The position numbers and the translations under genes were made by a program. A DNA stretch of 64,000 bases from assembly GCF_014269205.2 (NCBI RefSeq), contig NZ_JABWRY020000001.1, positions 1,984,001 through 2,048,000 of the forward strand, read 5' to 3'. Below are positions 36,257 through 43,373 of this stretch, in pieces. The number at the start of each line of letters is the position of its first letter. Position 1 is the first letter of the stretch. The notes beneath the pieces were generated by a model that saw only the letters and a list, made by a program, of their open reading frames with translations, did no database searches and was not told the origin of the DNA. This stretch comes from Pseudomonas kermanshahensis. Lineage in GTDB: Bacteria > Pseudomonadota > Gammaproteobacteria > Pseudomonadales > Pseudomonadaceae.

Positions 36257-37545
36257 AGGGTTCTCCACGCTCACGCCGACATCATCTTTTTCCACTGCTG
36301 GTACGCCGCGCGCATGCCGGTTTCGGCACTCACGTCGGACACCAGCCCGTCTGCGCTGGGCTTCTCGCCCGGCAGGCCGCGGTTGAGCATGATCCACAGG
36401 TCTTCACCGGCACGAGCGCCTTTCTGCACGCGCTCCCAGGCCTCGGAATCGTCCGGGGTGCCAAAGCCCATCGGGCCTTGGAAGTGCTCGTGCAGGCGCA
36501 GCCGGTAGCGGTTGGCTGCGGCTGGGCCGCCGTCCATGGTAATCACCGAGTGGTGGATTTCGGTCTCGGTCACCGAGATCGGCTGCAGCACGCGGAAAAA
36601 CGCCATCGAGCAGGCGACGTTGGGGAACAGGTTGAGGTTGAAGCCCGAGCCACCGACGGCGCGGACGATGCGGCGCACCTGCTGCTCGTCGATGCCTTCG
36701 TCGCGCAGTTCGGCAGCGAGGGACTCGAAGCGCTCGGGGATCGGCTTGTCGAGGTCGGCTTCCAGGTCCACCAGCTCGGGGATCATCACCATCACGCTGT
36801 GGCCGTTGCCGAGGTCCTCGACATAGCCGGGGCCTTTGACGAAGTCGAACAGCTCCAGGGTCTGTTCATCGACCGAGGACAGGAAGCTTTTGTGCACCAA
36901 CGGGAAGTGGTAGGCGTCGGTGGTGTTTTCCAGCTGGATCTTCCAGTTGCCGGGGAAGCGGAAGCGGTGCTCGCCGGGGACCTTGATGCCGTAGCCGGCG
37001 CCTTGCTTCATGAACAGGTCCATCCACTTCTTCGCGGCGCCGAGGAAGTCTTCGAGCGGTTCGATGTCGTCCTTGAAGGTGGCGAAGACCATGCCGGCGT
37101 AGCGCTCGACGCGCAGGCTGACCAGTGGCAGCTCGGCCTTGTCCAGGCAGTCGCCGTAGCTTTCCGGGTGGGGAATGCCGCGCAGCGAGCCGTCGAGGGC
37201 GTAGCCCCAGCCGTGGTAGGGGCAGACGAAGCTGTTGGTCTTGCCCTTCTTGTGCTCGCAGACCGTGGCGCCGCGGTGGCGGCAGCGGTTGAGCAGCACG
37301 TTGATGGCCTTTTTGCGGTCACGCACGACGATCACCGGCTGTTTGCCGATGAAGGTGGTCTTGTAGCTGCCGGGCTCGGGGACTTCGCTCTCGTGGGCGA
37401 CCCAGATCCAGGTGCTGTGGAAGATCTTCTGCAGTTCGGCGTCGAACAGGGCCGGGTCGGTGTAGAGGGAGGTGTGGACACGGTCGGGCTGGACCAGCTC
37501 GGCCGGGTCGACCGTCAGGTTGACGGCGGGGATCAGGTTGCTCAC
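35784..37545. repeat. Left arm of 1.76-kb inverted repeat (oxygenase alpha/beta genes)
   Basis: Read base by base against 40794-42555 in reverse complement, this arm shows about 19 mismatches and no gaps (about 98.9% identity). One mismatch changes an amino acid. Similarity stops at the alpha start codon on one side and in the last beta codon on the other. Confidence 0.93.
36271..37545 (-). CDS. Rieske ring-hydroxylating oxygenase alpha subunit, second copy of iacC
   Basis: A 424-residue Rieske non-haem iron oxygenase with GTG start. The Rieske centre is Cys88-x-His90 and Cys108-x2-His111 (NRCRHRGATVCEH and FVCPYHGW). The mononuclear iron ligands lie in TTDAYHFPLVHKSF. It differs from the copy at 40794-42068 only at residue 47 (Ile here, Val there). 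It heads a leftward unit with beta subunit, reductase, OprD porin and MHS transporter. Either it supplements the Iac oxygenase or it acts on a different substrate with its own reductase; identical proteins make the first more likely. A LysR gene lies upstream. Confidence 0.92.
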   Translation of the reverse strand: MSNLIPAVNLTVDPAELVQPDRVHTSLYTDPALFDAELQKIFHSTWIWVAHESEVPEPGSYKTTFIGKQPVIVVRDRKKAINVLLNRCRHRGATVCEHKKGKTNSFVCPYHGWGYALDGSLRGIPHPESYGDCLDKAELPLVSLRVERYAGMVFATFKDDIEPLEDFLGAAKKWMDLFMKQGAGYGIKVPGEHRFRFPGNWKIQLENTTDAYHFPLVHKSFLSSVDEQTLELFDFVKGPGYVEDLGNGHSVMVMIPELVDLEADLDKPIPERFESLAAELRDEGIDEQQVRRIVRAVGGSGFNLNLFPNVACSMAFFRVLQPISVTETEIHHSVITMDGGPAAANRYRLRLHEHFQGPMGFGTPDDSEAWERVQKGARAGEDLWIMLNRGLPGEKPSADGLVSDVSAETGMRAAYQQWKKMMSA

Positions 37546-37629
37546 GGGGTCACCTATGGGGCGTTTTCTTATGAGAGCAACGCTAAAGGGCAGGGGGGTG
37601 GGGCTCAATGACAGGGGGGATCAATGTTG

Positions 37630-37644
37630 TTGCGTTTTTTGCAA
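37630..37644. promoter_or_regulatory. T-N11-A dyad upstream of leftward oxygenase operon
   Basis: TTGCGTTTTTTGCAA is a perfect TTGC-N7-GCAA dyad containing a T-N11-A LysR box. It lies 85 bp upstream of the leftward alpha-subunit GTG and between that gene and the LysR gene. Candidate operator for the LysR protein; not tested. Confidence 0.4.
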
Positions 37645-37690
37645 TGGGGGGTGGCTATGCGTTCGGCGTAGTTTTTTTGTGGGGGCGGAC

Positions 37691-37718
37691 ATCGAGCGCC
37701 GCGCGGGCGGCGCTCGAT
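37691..37718. repeat. REP-like palindrome, GAGCGCC family
   Basis: ATCGAGCGCCGCG and CGGCGCTCGAT form a near-perfect palindrome. The same element occurs at 30564-30591, and a half copy occurs at 50666-50678. It may help end the LysR transcript. Confidence 0.75.
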
Positions 37719-37742
37719 CTCATAGGCGCTGCATCTCCCAAA

Positions 37743-37790
37743 ACAAGCACCAAGACAAGCACCAAGACAAGCACCAAGACAAGCACCAAG
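37743..37790. repeat. Tandem 12-bp repeat, four perfect copies
   Basis: ACAAGCACCAAG is repeated four times without change, ending one base before the stop codon of the leftward LysR gene. It resembles a simple-sequence repeat able to gain or lose copies by slippage. It is outside the coding sequence as drawn. Confidence 0.9.
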
Positions 37791-37791
37791 A

Positions 37792-38709
37792 TCACAACGC
37801 CATCCGCACCGCCTTGGCCATCTCCGTCGCCAATTCCCGGCTCATGCCATCCAAGGTTCGCCCACGGCGCGTAACAATCTGGATATCGGTCGCGTTCATC
37901 GCCTCGCAATCGATGGCCAGGGCCTTGAAGGTGCCGTTCTTGAGCTCGTCGATGATCGGCAGTTCGGCCAGCAAGGTGGCGCCCAGCCCCGACCGAACGA
38001 AGTCCAGAATCACCGCCAGGGAGTTGGAGGTGAGGGTGGGCACGATGGCGAACGGCTGGTCCTTGCAGGCGGCATCCGCCAGCTCCCGCACGCGGAAGTT
38101 GGCGCCGGGCAGCACCAGTGATTCGCGGGCCACTTCGGCGAGGCTGACCGTGGAGCGCTCGGCCATCCGGCTGTCACGGTGAACAATCATCCGCAATGGC
38201 TGCGCCAGGCTGAACAGGCGCGTCAGGCGGGCCGATGCGTTAGGCGCAAAGACCACGCCGAGGTGCGCCTCGTCGTTCATCACCATGCGCTGCACCTCCA
38301 ATGACGGGGCGCTGATGATCTCGGCCTTGTGCGCATTGTGCGCGTGCAAAAAGCCCTGCAACGAATTGATCGCCCGTGCCCCCAGCAGGCCTTCGCCGAT
38401 GGCGATCACCGTCGAGGCTTGCTGGCGGCTTCGCAATTCATCCAGCCGGTCGACCAGCAGCGCGTGTTGACGAATGCGTTCGATGTAGTAGTCCACGGCA
38501 GCCTCGCCCGCGGCGGTCAGGCTGATGCGGTGGGTGCCGGGGCGCACCAGTTCGATGCCCAGTTCTTCTTCCAGCCGGGCGATCTGCCGGCTGACCGATG
38601 AGGTGGCGACGCCGAGCACTTCGGCAGCGGCGCGCATGGAGCCCTTGTCATGGCTCAGGTGCAGGTAGCGCAGGCGGTGGTCCTGCAGATCGATATGGCG
38701 GGTGGGCAT
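37792..38709 (-). CDS. LysR-family regulator between the two oxygenase copies
   Basis: A 305-residue LysR regulator if the ATG at 38709 is used (MPTRHIDLQDHRLRYLHLSH), which has GAGG just upstream; in-frame ATGs at 38742 and 38760 and the codon at 38868 would add up to 53 residues of non-family sequence. The helix-turn-helix is GSMRAAAEVLGVATSSVSRQ followed by IARLEEELGIELV. It is divergent from iacA and reads toward the leftward oxygenase operon, so it can act on both. It could be an inducer-responsive activator complementing the MarR-type IacR. Ligand unknown. Confidence 0.83.
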   Translation of the reverse strand: MPTRHIDLQDHRLRYLHLSHDKGSMRAAAEVLGVATSSVSRQIARLEEELGIELVRPGTHRISLTAAGEAAVDYYIERIRQHALLVDRLDELRSRQQASTVIAIGEGLLGARAINSLQGFLHAHNAHKAEIISAPSLEVQRMVMNDEAHLGVVFAPNASARLTRLFSLAQPLRMIVHRDSRMAERSTVSLAEVARESLVLPGANFRVRELADAACKDQPFAIVPTLTSNSLAVILDFVRSGLGATLLAELPIIDELKNGTFKALAIDCEAMNATDIQIVTRRGRTLDGMSRELATEMAKAVRMAL

Positions 38710-39043
38710 GACCTCGACCTCGGGAGTAATCACGGCAGGCATTGGCGTGTCCCCATCCATCCTGGTGGGGCGTTGGCTTGTTTTTTTTGTGTGCTCGGCG
38801 TGGGTGGCCGGCGTTGTCGCGCTCCATGCCAGGCCATCGTACACGCGTTTTTTTCTGTCCGAAATCATGTGAAAAAGGCGCTAAAAATTTTTCGTGATAT
38901 CGGCGCGGGTCGTTAGTTTTTTTAGGCGCGTTGAAACCGGTTTTTGAAGTCGTATAAATCCATTTAAATCATGTAGATAGCCAATTTTTAGAGGGTTTAT
39001 CCGTTAGGTATAGGTAAATTTTTCTCCTGTTTTAGCGTGAAAA

Positions 39044-39064
39044 TTCAATTGACAATTCACGTAA
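39044..39064 (+). promoter_or_regulatory. Candidate iac-regulon operator, copy 1 (before iacA)
   Basis: A 21-bp sequence of the form TTCA-N-TTGA-N3-TTCA-N-G-N-AA. It contains TTGACA at 39049-39054, a consensus -35, with a weak AAATAT near 39073. It is flanked by outer arms CGTGAA and TTCACG (39036-39061). A repressor bound here would block the iacA promoter. The same pattern occurs at 45639 and 50425. Confidence 0.6.
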
Positions 39065-39112
39065 ATCGCCGCAAATATTTGTCACCGGCACCTAAAACAA
39101 GAGAGACAGACC

Positions 39113-39214
39113 ATGCCGCCCGAACCTGCCTTCGCCCCTCTGTATGGCCAGTGCTTGCCTTCCACGAGCCCAGCCAACGCCCCCCACAAGCATCAGTACA
39201 AAAACCGCGCCTGA
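39113..39214 (+). CDS. Possible 33-residue leader ORF before iacA
   Basis: ATG at 39113, with AGAGAG upstream, opens a 33-codon frame (begins MPPEPAFAPL, ends KNRA) that stops 14 bp before the iacA ATG at 39229. It lies between the presumed promoter and iacA. It may be a translated leader that affects iacA expression; no homologue is recognised and it may be chance. Confidence 0.35.
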   Translation: MPPEPAFAPLYGQCLPSTSPANAPHKHQYKNRA

Positions 39215-39228
39215 GACGGAGAATGTCC

Positions 39229-40398
39229 ATGGATTCGCTTTGCCTGCGTGCCGCGCCTGTGTCGGCGCTCGCCTCTGGCCCTGCTTTCGAGGCCTTGCTT
39301 GACGGTGTTCGTGATCGTGCTCGCCTCGGTGAGTTCGACCGCCAGCGCTACATATCCCGCGATGTGATCGACGCGTTCAAGGCCCATGGCGTGTACCGCG
39401 CCTTGGTGCCTAAGCGCTTTGGTGGGCTTGAGTGCTCGCCGGGGGCCTTCTGTGAAATGATCGAACGCATCTCCCATGCAGACGGCTCTGCCGGCTGGGT
39501 GGCCAGCTTCGGCATGAGCCCCGTGTACCTGGCGGCGCTGCCGCTGGAGACCATCGCCGAGATCTACGGCAACAGCCCCGACACGGTGTTTGCCGGAGGC
39601 ATCTTCCCGCCACAACCGGCCGAGATCGTGCCTGGAGGCTTCAAGGTCAACGGCCGCTGGAAGTACTCCAGCGGGTCCATGGGTGCGGACATCGTGGGTG
39701 TCGGGATTGCCCCACGCAATGGCGACAAGCTCGACCTGCCGCGCCTGGCCGTGATGCCGCGCCAGCAGGCGCGCATCGAAGAAACCTGGGACACCGTCGG
39801 CCTGCTCGGCACCGGCAGCCACGACCTGGTGGTCGAGGACGTGGTGGTGGGCGAGCAGTGGACCTTCGTGCGCGGCGGCAAGCCCAACCTGGACGAGCCG
39901 TTCTTCCGTTACCCATCGCTGTCGTTCGCCACCCAGGTGCTCTCGGTGGTCGGGCTGGGCATTGCCCGCGCTGCATTGGACGAACTGTCAGGCATGGCCA
40001 GTGGGCGCATCTCGGTGACCGGCGCCCCGGCACTGGCCGACCGGCCGCTGGCCCAGGTCGATGTGGCCAAGGCCGAGGCGGCGCTGCGCTCGGCGCGCGC
40101 GTTCTTCTACGAGTCCATCGAACGTGCCTGGGAGCACGTGGTGGCGGGCGACCCGGTACCGGTCGACGTCACCAACCTGTTGCGCCTGTCCTCCACCCAT
40201 GCCGCCCGCGTGGCCGCTGAAGTGGCACGCAGTGCGCAGATGCTCTCGGGCATGACCGGCATCTACAACGAAAGCCCGCTGGCCCGCTGCGTCAACGATG
40301 CGCAGGTGGTGACCCAGCACGCCTTCATGGGCGACGTCACGTACCAGAACGCCGGTGCGATGTTCTTCGGTAAACAGCCCCTTCCGGGCTACCTGTAA
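39229..40398 (+). CDS. iacA: Indole-3-acetate monooxygenase, acyl-CoA-dehydrogenase fold
   Basis: A 389-residue flavin-dependent monooxygenase of the acyl-CoA dehydrogenase/HpaB-like superfamily. I chose ATG 39229 because GGAG at 39218 is seven bases upstream; ATG 39223 is too close to it. Family features include ALVPKRFGGLECSPGAFCEM, HADGSAGWVASFGMSPVYLA and GRWKYSSGSMGAD. In the known iac pathway IacA oxidises indole-3-acetate as the first step, using reduced flavin supplied by IacG. It heads iacABCDEFG and is divergent from a LysR gene. The cluster content and order match the published P. putida 1290 iac locus as I remember it. Confidence 0.9.
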   Translation: MDSLCLRAAPVSALASGPAFEALLDGVRDRARLGEFDRQRYISRDVIDAFKAHGVYRALVPKRFGGLECSPGAFCEMIERISHADGSAGWVASFGMSPVYLAALPLETIAEIYGNSPDTVFAGGIFPPQPAEIVPGGFKVNGRWKYSSGSMGADIVGVGIAPRNGDKLDLPRLAVMPRQQARIEETWDTVGLLGTGSHDLVVEDVVVGEQWTFVRGGKPNLDEPFFRYPSLSFATQVLSVVGLGIARAALDELSGMASGRISVTGAPALADRPLAQVDVAKAEAALRSARAFFYESIERAWEHVVAGDPVPVDVTNLLRLSSTHAARVAAEVARSAQMLSGMTGIYNESPLARCVNDAQVVTQHAFMGDVTYQNAGAMFFGKQPLPGYL

Positions 40399-40415
40399 CT
40401 TTCGGGAATTTTGTC

Positions 40416-40778
40416 ATGAGCGATAAGAAAGCGTTGCGTGTGCTGTTCTGCATGGGCATCAACCAGAACTTCTTCGATGCCCCCCGTGAGGAGCAGCTGC
40501 AGGTGTGGGCCGCCTTCAGCGCGATGTGGAATGGCATTCACGACCTGACCGGGGTGAACGTGCTGGGCAACATGGACGATGACCAAGGTATGGTCGGCCC
40601 GTCCGACGGCTTCCCCTGGACCACCTACCTGCTGGCCGACGTACCGGACATCGAGACCGTGCACGCCGCCTGCAACCTGTTCCGCACCACGGCCGTGGGC
40701 GAGGGGCCGTACAAGCTGTGGCGCTACGCCAAGGTCGAGGCCCGTGTCGGCCGCGAACTGATCATCCAGCGCGCCTGA
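40416..40778 (+). CDS. iacB: Iac cluster protein IacB
   Basis: A 120-residue cytoplasmic protein with no signal or membrane helix, starting MSDKKALRVLFCMGINQNFF. It lies 17 bp after iacA and 15 bp before iacC. It corresponds by size and position to IacB, a small conserved protein of iac clusters whose exact role is not settled. The stretch PSDGFPWTTYLLADVPDIET followed by VHAACNLFRTT suggests a small alpha/beta dimeric barrel, but I cannot assign an activity. Confidence 0.82.
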   Translation: MSDKKALRVLFCMGINQNFFDAPREEQLQVWAAFSAMWNGIHDLTGVNVLGNMDDDQGMVGPSDGFPWTTYLLADVPDIETVHAACNLFRTTAVGEGPYKLWRYAKVEARVGRELIIQRA

Positions 40779-40793
40779 GTCGAGGACGATACC

Positions 40794-42068
40794 GTGAGCA
40801 ACCTGATCCCCGCCGTCAACCTGACGGTAGACCCGGCCGAGCTGGTCCAGCCCGACCGCGTCCACACCTCCCTCTACACCGACCCGGCCCTGTTCGACGC
40901 CGAACTGCAGAAGATCTTCCACAGCACCTGGGTCTGGGTCGCCCACGAGAGCGAAGTCCCCGAGCCCGGCAGCTACAAGACCACCTTCATCGGCAAACAG
41001 CCGGTGATCGTCGTGCGTGACCGCAAAAAGGCCATCAACGTGCTGCTCAACCGCTGCCGCCACCGCGGCGCCACGGTCTGCGAGCACAAGAAGGGCAAGA
41101 CCAACAGCTTCGTCTGCCCCTACCACGGCTGGGGCTACGCCCTCGATGGCTCGCTGCGCGGCATTCCCCACCCGGAAAGCTACGGCGACTGCCTGGACAA
41201 GGCCGAGCTGCCACTGGTCAGCCTGCGCGTCGAGCGCTACGCCGGCATGGTCTTCGCCACCTTCAAGGACGACATCGAACCGCTCGAAGACTTCCTCGGC
41301 GCCGCGAAGAAGTGGATGGACCTGTTCATGAAGCAAGGCGCCGGCTACGGCATCAAGGTCCCCGGCGAGCACCGCTTCCGCTTCCCCGGCAACTGGAAGA
41401 TCCAGCTGGAAAACACCACCGACGCCTACCACTTCCCGTTGGTGCACAAAAGCTTCCTGTCCTCGGTCGACGAGCAGACCCTGGAGCTGTTCGACTTCGT
41501 CAAAGGCCCAGGCTACGTCGAAGACCTCGGCAACGGCCACAGCGTGATGGTGATGATCCCCGAGCTGGTGGACCTGGAAGCCGACCTCGACAAGCCGATC
41601 CCCGAGCGCTTCGAGTCCCTCGCCGCCGAACTGCGCGACGAAGGCATCGACGAGCAGCAGGTGCGCCGCATCGTCCGCGCCGTCGGTGGCTCGGGCTTCA
41701 ACCTCAACCTGTTCCCCAACGTCGCCTGCTCGATGGCGTTTTTCCGCGTGCTGCAGCCGATCTCGGTGACCGAGACCGAAATCCACCACTCGGTGATCAC
41801 CATGGACGGCGGCCCAGCCGCAGCCAACCGCTACCGCCTGCGCCTGCACGAGCACTTCCAAGGCCCGATGGGCTTTGGCACCCCGGACGATTCCGAGGCC
41901 TGGGAGCGCGTGCAGAAAGGCGCTCGTGCCGGTGAAGACCTGTGGATCATGCTCAACCGCGGCCTGCCGGGCGAGAAGCCCAGCGCAGACGGGCTGGTGT
42001 CCGACGTGAGTGCCGAAACCGGCATGCGCGCGGCGTACCAGCAGTGGAAAAAGATGATGTCGGCGTGA
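40794..42068 (+). CDS. iacC: Rieske oxygenase alpha subunit, IacC
   Basis: A 424-residue Rieske oxygenase large subunit with GTG start. Rieske ligands are Cys88, His90, Cys108 and His111; the mononuclear iron site is around DAYHFPLVHKSF. In the iac pathway this oxygenase acts on the oxidised indole-acetate intermediate (dioxindole-3-acetate) on the way to catechol. It carries Val47 where the leftward copy has Ile. Its gene lies in the iacABCDEFG operon, 15 bp after iacB and 14 bp before iacD. It forms the right arm of the inverted repeat. Confidence 0.93.
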   Translation: MSNLIPAVNLTVDPAELVQPDRVHTSLYTDPALFDAELQKIFHSTWVWVAHESEVPEPGSYKTTFIGKQPVIVVRDRKKAINVLLNRCRHRGATVCEHKKGKTNSFVCPYHGWGYALDGSLRGIPHPESYGDCLDKAELPLVSLRVERYAGMVFATFKDDIEPLEDFLGAAKKWMDLFMKQGAGYGIKVPGEHRFRFPGNWKIQLENTTDAYHFPLVHKSFLSSVDEQTLELFDFVKGPGYVEDLGNGHSVMVMIPELVDLEADLDKPIPERFESLAAELRDEGIDEQQVRRIVRAVGGSGFNLNLFPNVACSMAFFRVLQPISVTETEIHHSVITMDGGPAAANRYRLRLHEHFQGPMGFGTPDDSEAWERVQKGARAGEDLWIMLNRGLPGEKPSADGLVSDVSAETGMRAAYQQWKKMMSA

Positions 42069-42555
42069 GCGTGGAGAACCCTATGAACCTGCAATTGCTG
42101 CAAGAAGTCACCGCTTTCATCTGGCAGGAAGGCGACATGCTCGACCACGGCGAGTACGACACCTGGCTCGGCCAATGGACCGAAAAAGGCACGTACATCA
42201 TCCCCATCGACCCGCGCGAGAGTGACTACGAGAACACCCTCAACTACGCCTACGACGACCACCACATGCGTGGCCTGCGCGTGCAGCGGTTGATCGGCGG
42301 CGAGTCGATTTCCACCAGCCCGCAGCCGCGCACCGTGCGCACGATTTCGCGCTTCCGGGTGCTGGGCGACGACGGCGTCAACGTCACCGTGCGCTGCGCG
42401 CAGAACGTGCGCGAGTTCCGCAAAGAGAGCCTCAAGCACTACAGCGCCGACCTGACCTACACCCTGGTACGGGCGCAAGGCAGCTTCAAGATCCACCGCA
42501 AGGTGATCAGCCTGATCAACAGTGACGATACCCTCGCCGGTATCGGCTACATCCT
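40794..42555. repeat. Right arm of 1.76-kb inverted repeat (iacCD)
   Basis: Mirror of 35784-37545. The 3.25 kb between the arms holds the LysR gene, iacA and iacB. Outside the arms the flanks are unrelated at once on the alpha side, apart from a few bases before the start codon, and diverge in the beta stop codon on the other. Confidence 0.93.
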
Positions 42556-42559
42556 GTGA
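42083..42559 (+). CDS. iacD: Rieske oxygenase beta subunit, IacD
   Basis: A 158-residue small subunit with a cone-shaped SnoaL/NTF2 fold, starting MNLQLLQEVTAFIWQEGDML. It pairs with IacC. The protein is identical to that at 35780-36256, with about seven silent base differences in the gene. It lies 14 bp after iacC and 10 bp before iacE. Confidence 0.93.
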   Translation: MNLQLLQEVTAFIWQEGDMLDHGEYDTWLGQWTEKGTYIIPIDPRESDYENTLNYAYDDHHMRGLRVQRLIGGESISTSPQPRTVRTISRFRVLGDDGVNVTVRCAQNVREFRKESLKHYSADLTYTLVRAQGSFKIHRKVISLINSDDTLAGIGYIL

Positions 42560-42569
42560 GGAACCGACC

Positions 42570-43322
42570 ATGAACCAAGTCGCATTGGTAACCGGCGCCG
42601 GCCAGGGCTTGGGCCAGCGCTTCTGCGCGCAACTGCTTGCCGCAGGCTTTGACGTGGTGGTCTCGGACCGTGACCTGGCGCTCGCTCAGGCCAGCGCCGA
42701 ACAACTGCAGCAAGCCCGGCAAGGGCAGGGCGGCCGTACCCTCGCGGTCAAGCTCGATGTCGCCAGCAAGGCCGATTTCGAGCAGGCGCTGGCCCAGGTG
42801 CTGGAGCACTTTGGCGCCCTGCACGTGGTGATCAACAACGCTGCGGTGACCAAGACCACGCCGCTGATGCAGATCAGCCCGGAAGAATTCGACGCCGTGG
42901 TTGGCCTGAACCTGCGCAGCGTGTTCCTCGGTTGCCAGGTGTTCGGCGCGTACCTGGCCGAGGCCGGTTACGGGCGGATCATCAACATGGCCTCGCTGGC
43001 CGGGCAGAACGGCGGCACCGCGACCGGCGCGCACTACGCGGCGAGCAAGGGCGCGATCGTCACCCTGACCAAGATCTTCGCCAAGGAGTTCGCTGCCCGT
43101 GGCGTCACGGTCAACGCCATCGCCCCCGGCCCGATCGATTCGCCGGCGGTGCATGCCGCGGTGCCTGCCGAGCGCCTGCCAGGGCTACTGGCGAACATCC
43201 CGGTGCAGCGCCTGGGGGACGCCGGTTTTCTGGGCGACCTGATCGTGCAACTGGCGCGGCCCGAAGCCTACTTCACCACCGGGGCGACCTGGGACGTGAA
43301 CGGCGGCCTGTTCATGCGTTGA
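42570..43322 (+). CDS. iacE: Short-chain dehydrogenase IacE
   Basis: A 250-residue classical SDR. The cofactor loop is VTGAGQGLG, the structural motif is INNAAV, and the catalytic Ser-Tyr-Lys is in MASLAG and HYAASKGA. NAD(H) or NADP(H) oxidoreductase in the cytoplasm. Published work places IacE together with IacA in forming dioxindole-3-acetate from indole-3-acetate. The ATG at 42570 follows iacD by 10 bp, and iacF begins 51 bp after its stop. Confidence 0.92.
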   Translation: MNQVALVTGAGQGLGQRFCAQLLAAGFDVVVSDRDLALAQASAEQLQQARQGQGGRTLAVKLDVASKADFEQALAQVLEHFGALHVVINNAAVTKTTPLMQISPEEFDAVVGLNLRSVFLGCQVFGAYLAEAGYGRIINMASLAGQNGGTATGAHYAASKGAIVTLTKIFAKEFAARGVTVNAIAPGPIDSPAVHAAVPAERLPGLLANIPVQRLGDAGFLGDLIVQLARPEAYFTTGATWDVNGGLFMR

Positions 43323-43373
43323 TTTTTTTTGCGGGGCGCTGCGCGCCTCCTGTCGTTACACGGGACACCGGCC

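Larger units (their letters stand above)
38710..39228. promoter_or_regulatory. AT-rich divergent promoter region (LysR gene / iacA)
   Basis: A 519-bp region that is strikingly AT-rich between about 38870 and 39110 compared with the GC-rich surroundings. It includes a perfect AAACCGGTTT palindrome near 38935, the 21-bp motif at 39044-39064 with an embedded TTGACA, and a 33-codon leader ORF at 39113-39214. The low GC content suggests a regulatory region and perhaps the border of transferred DNA. Confidence 0.65.

Noticed and set aside
37743..37790. Short CRISPR array
   Set aside because: Units are contiguous 12-mers with no spacers and no cas genes nearby; it is a simple tandem repeat.
40389..41861. 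Minus-strand frame of 490 codons opposite iacBC
   Set aside because: Antisense shadow of the Rieske subunit; the same shadow appears opposite the other copy, which only reflects the duplicated DNA.
35784..42555. Composite transposon made by the inverted oxygenase arms
   Set aside because: The arms hold only oxygenase genes; there is no transposase, no terminal inverted repeats of IS type and no target-site duplication that I can see.
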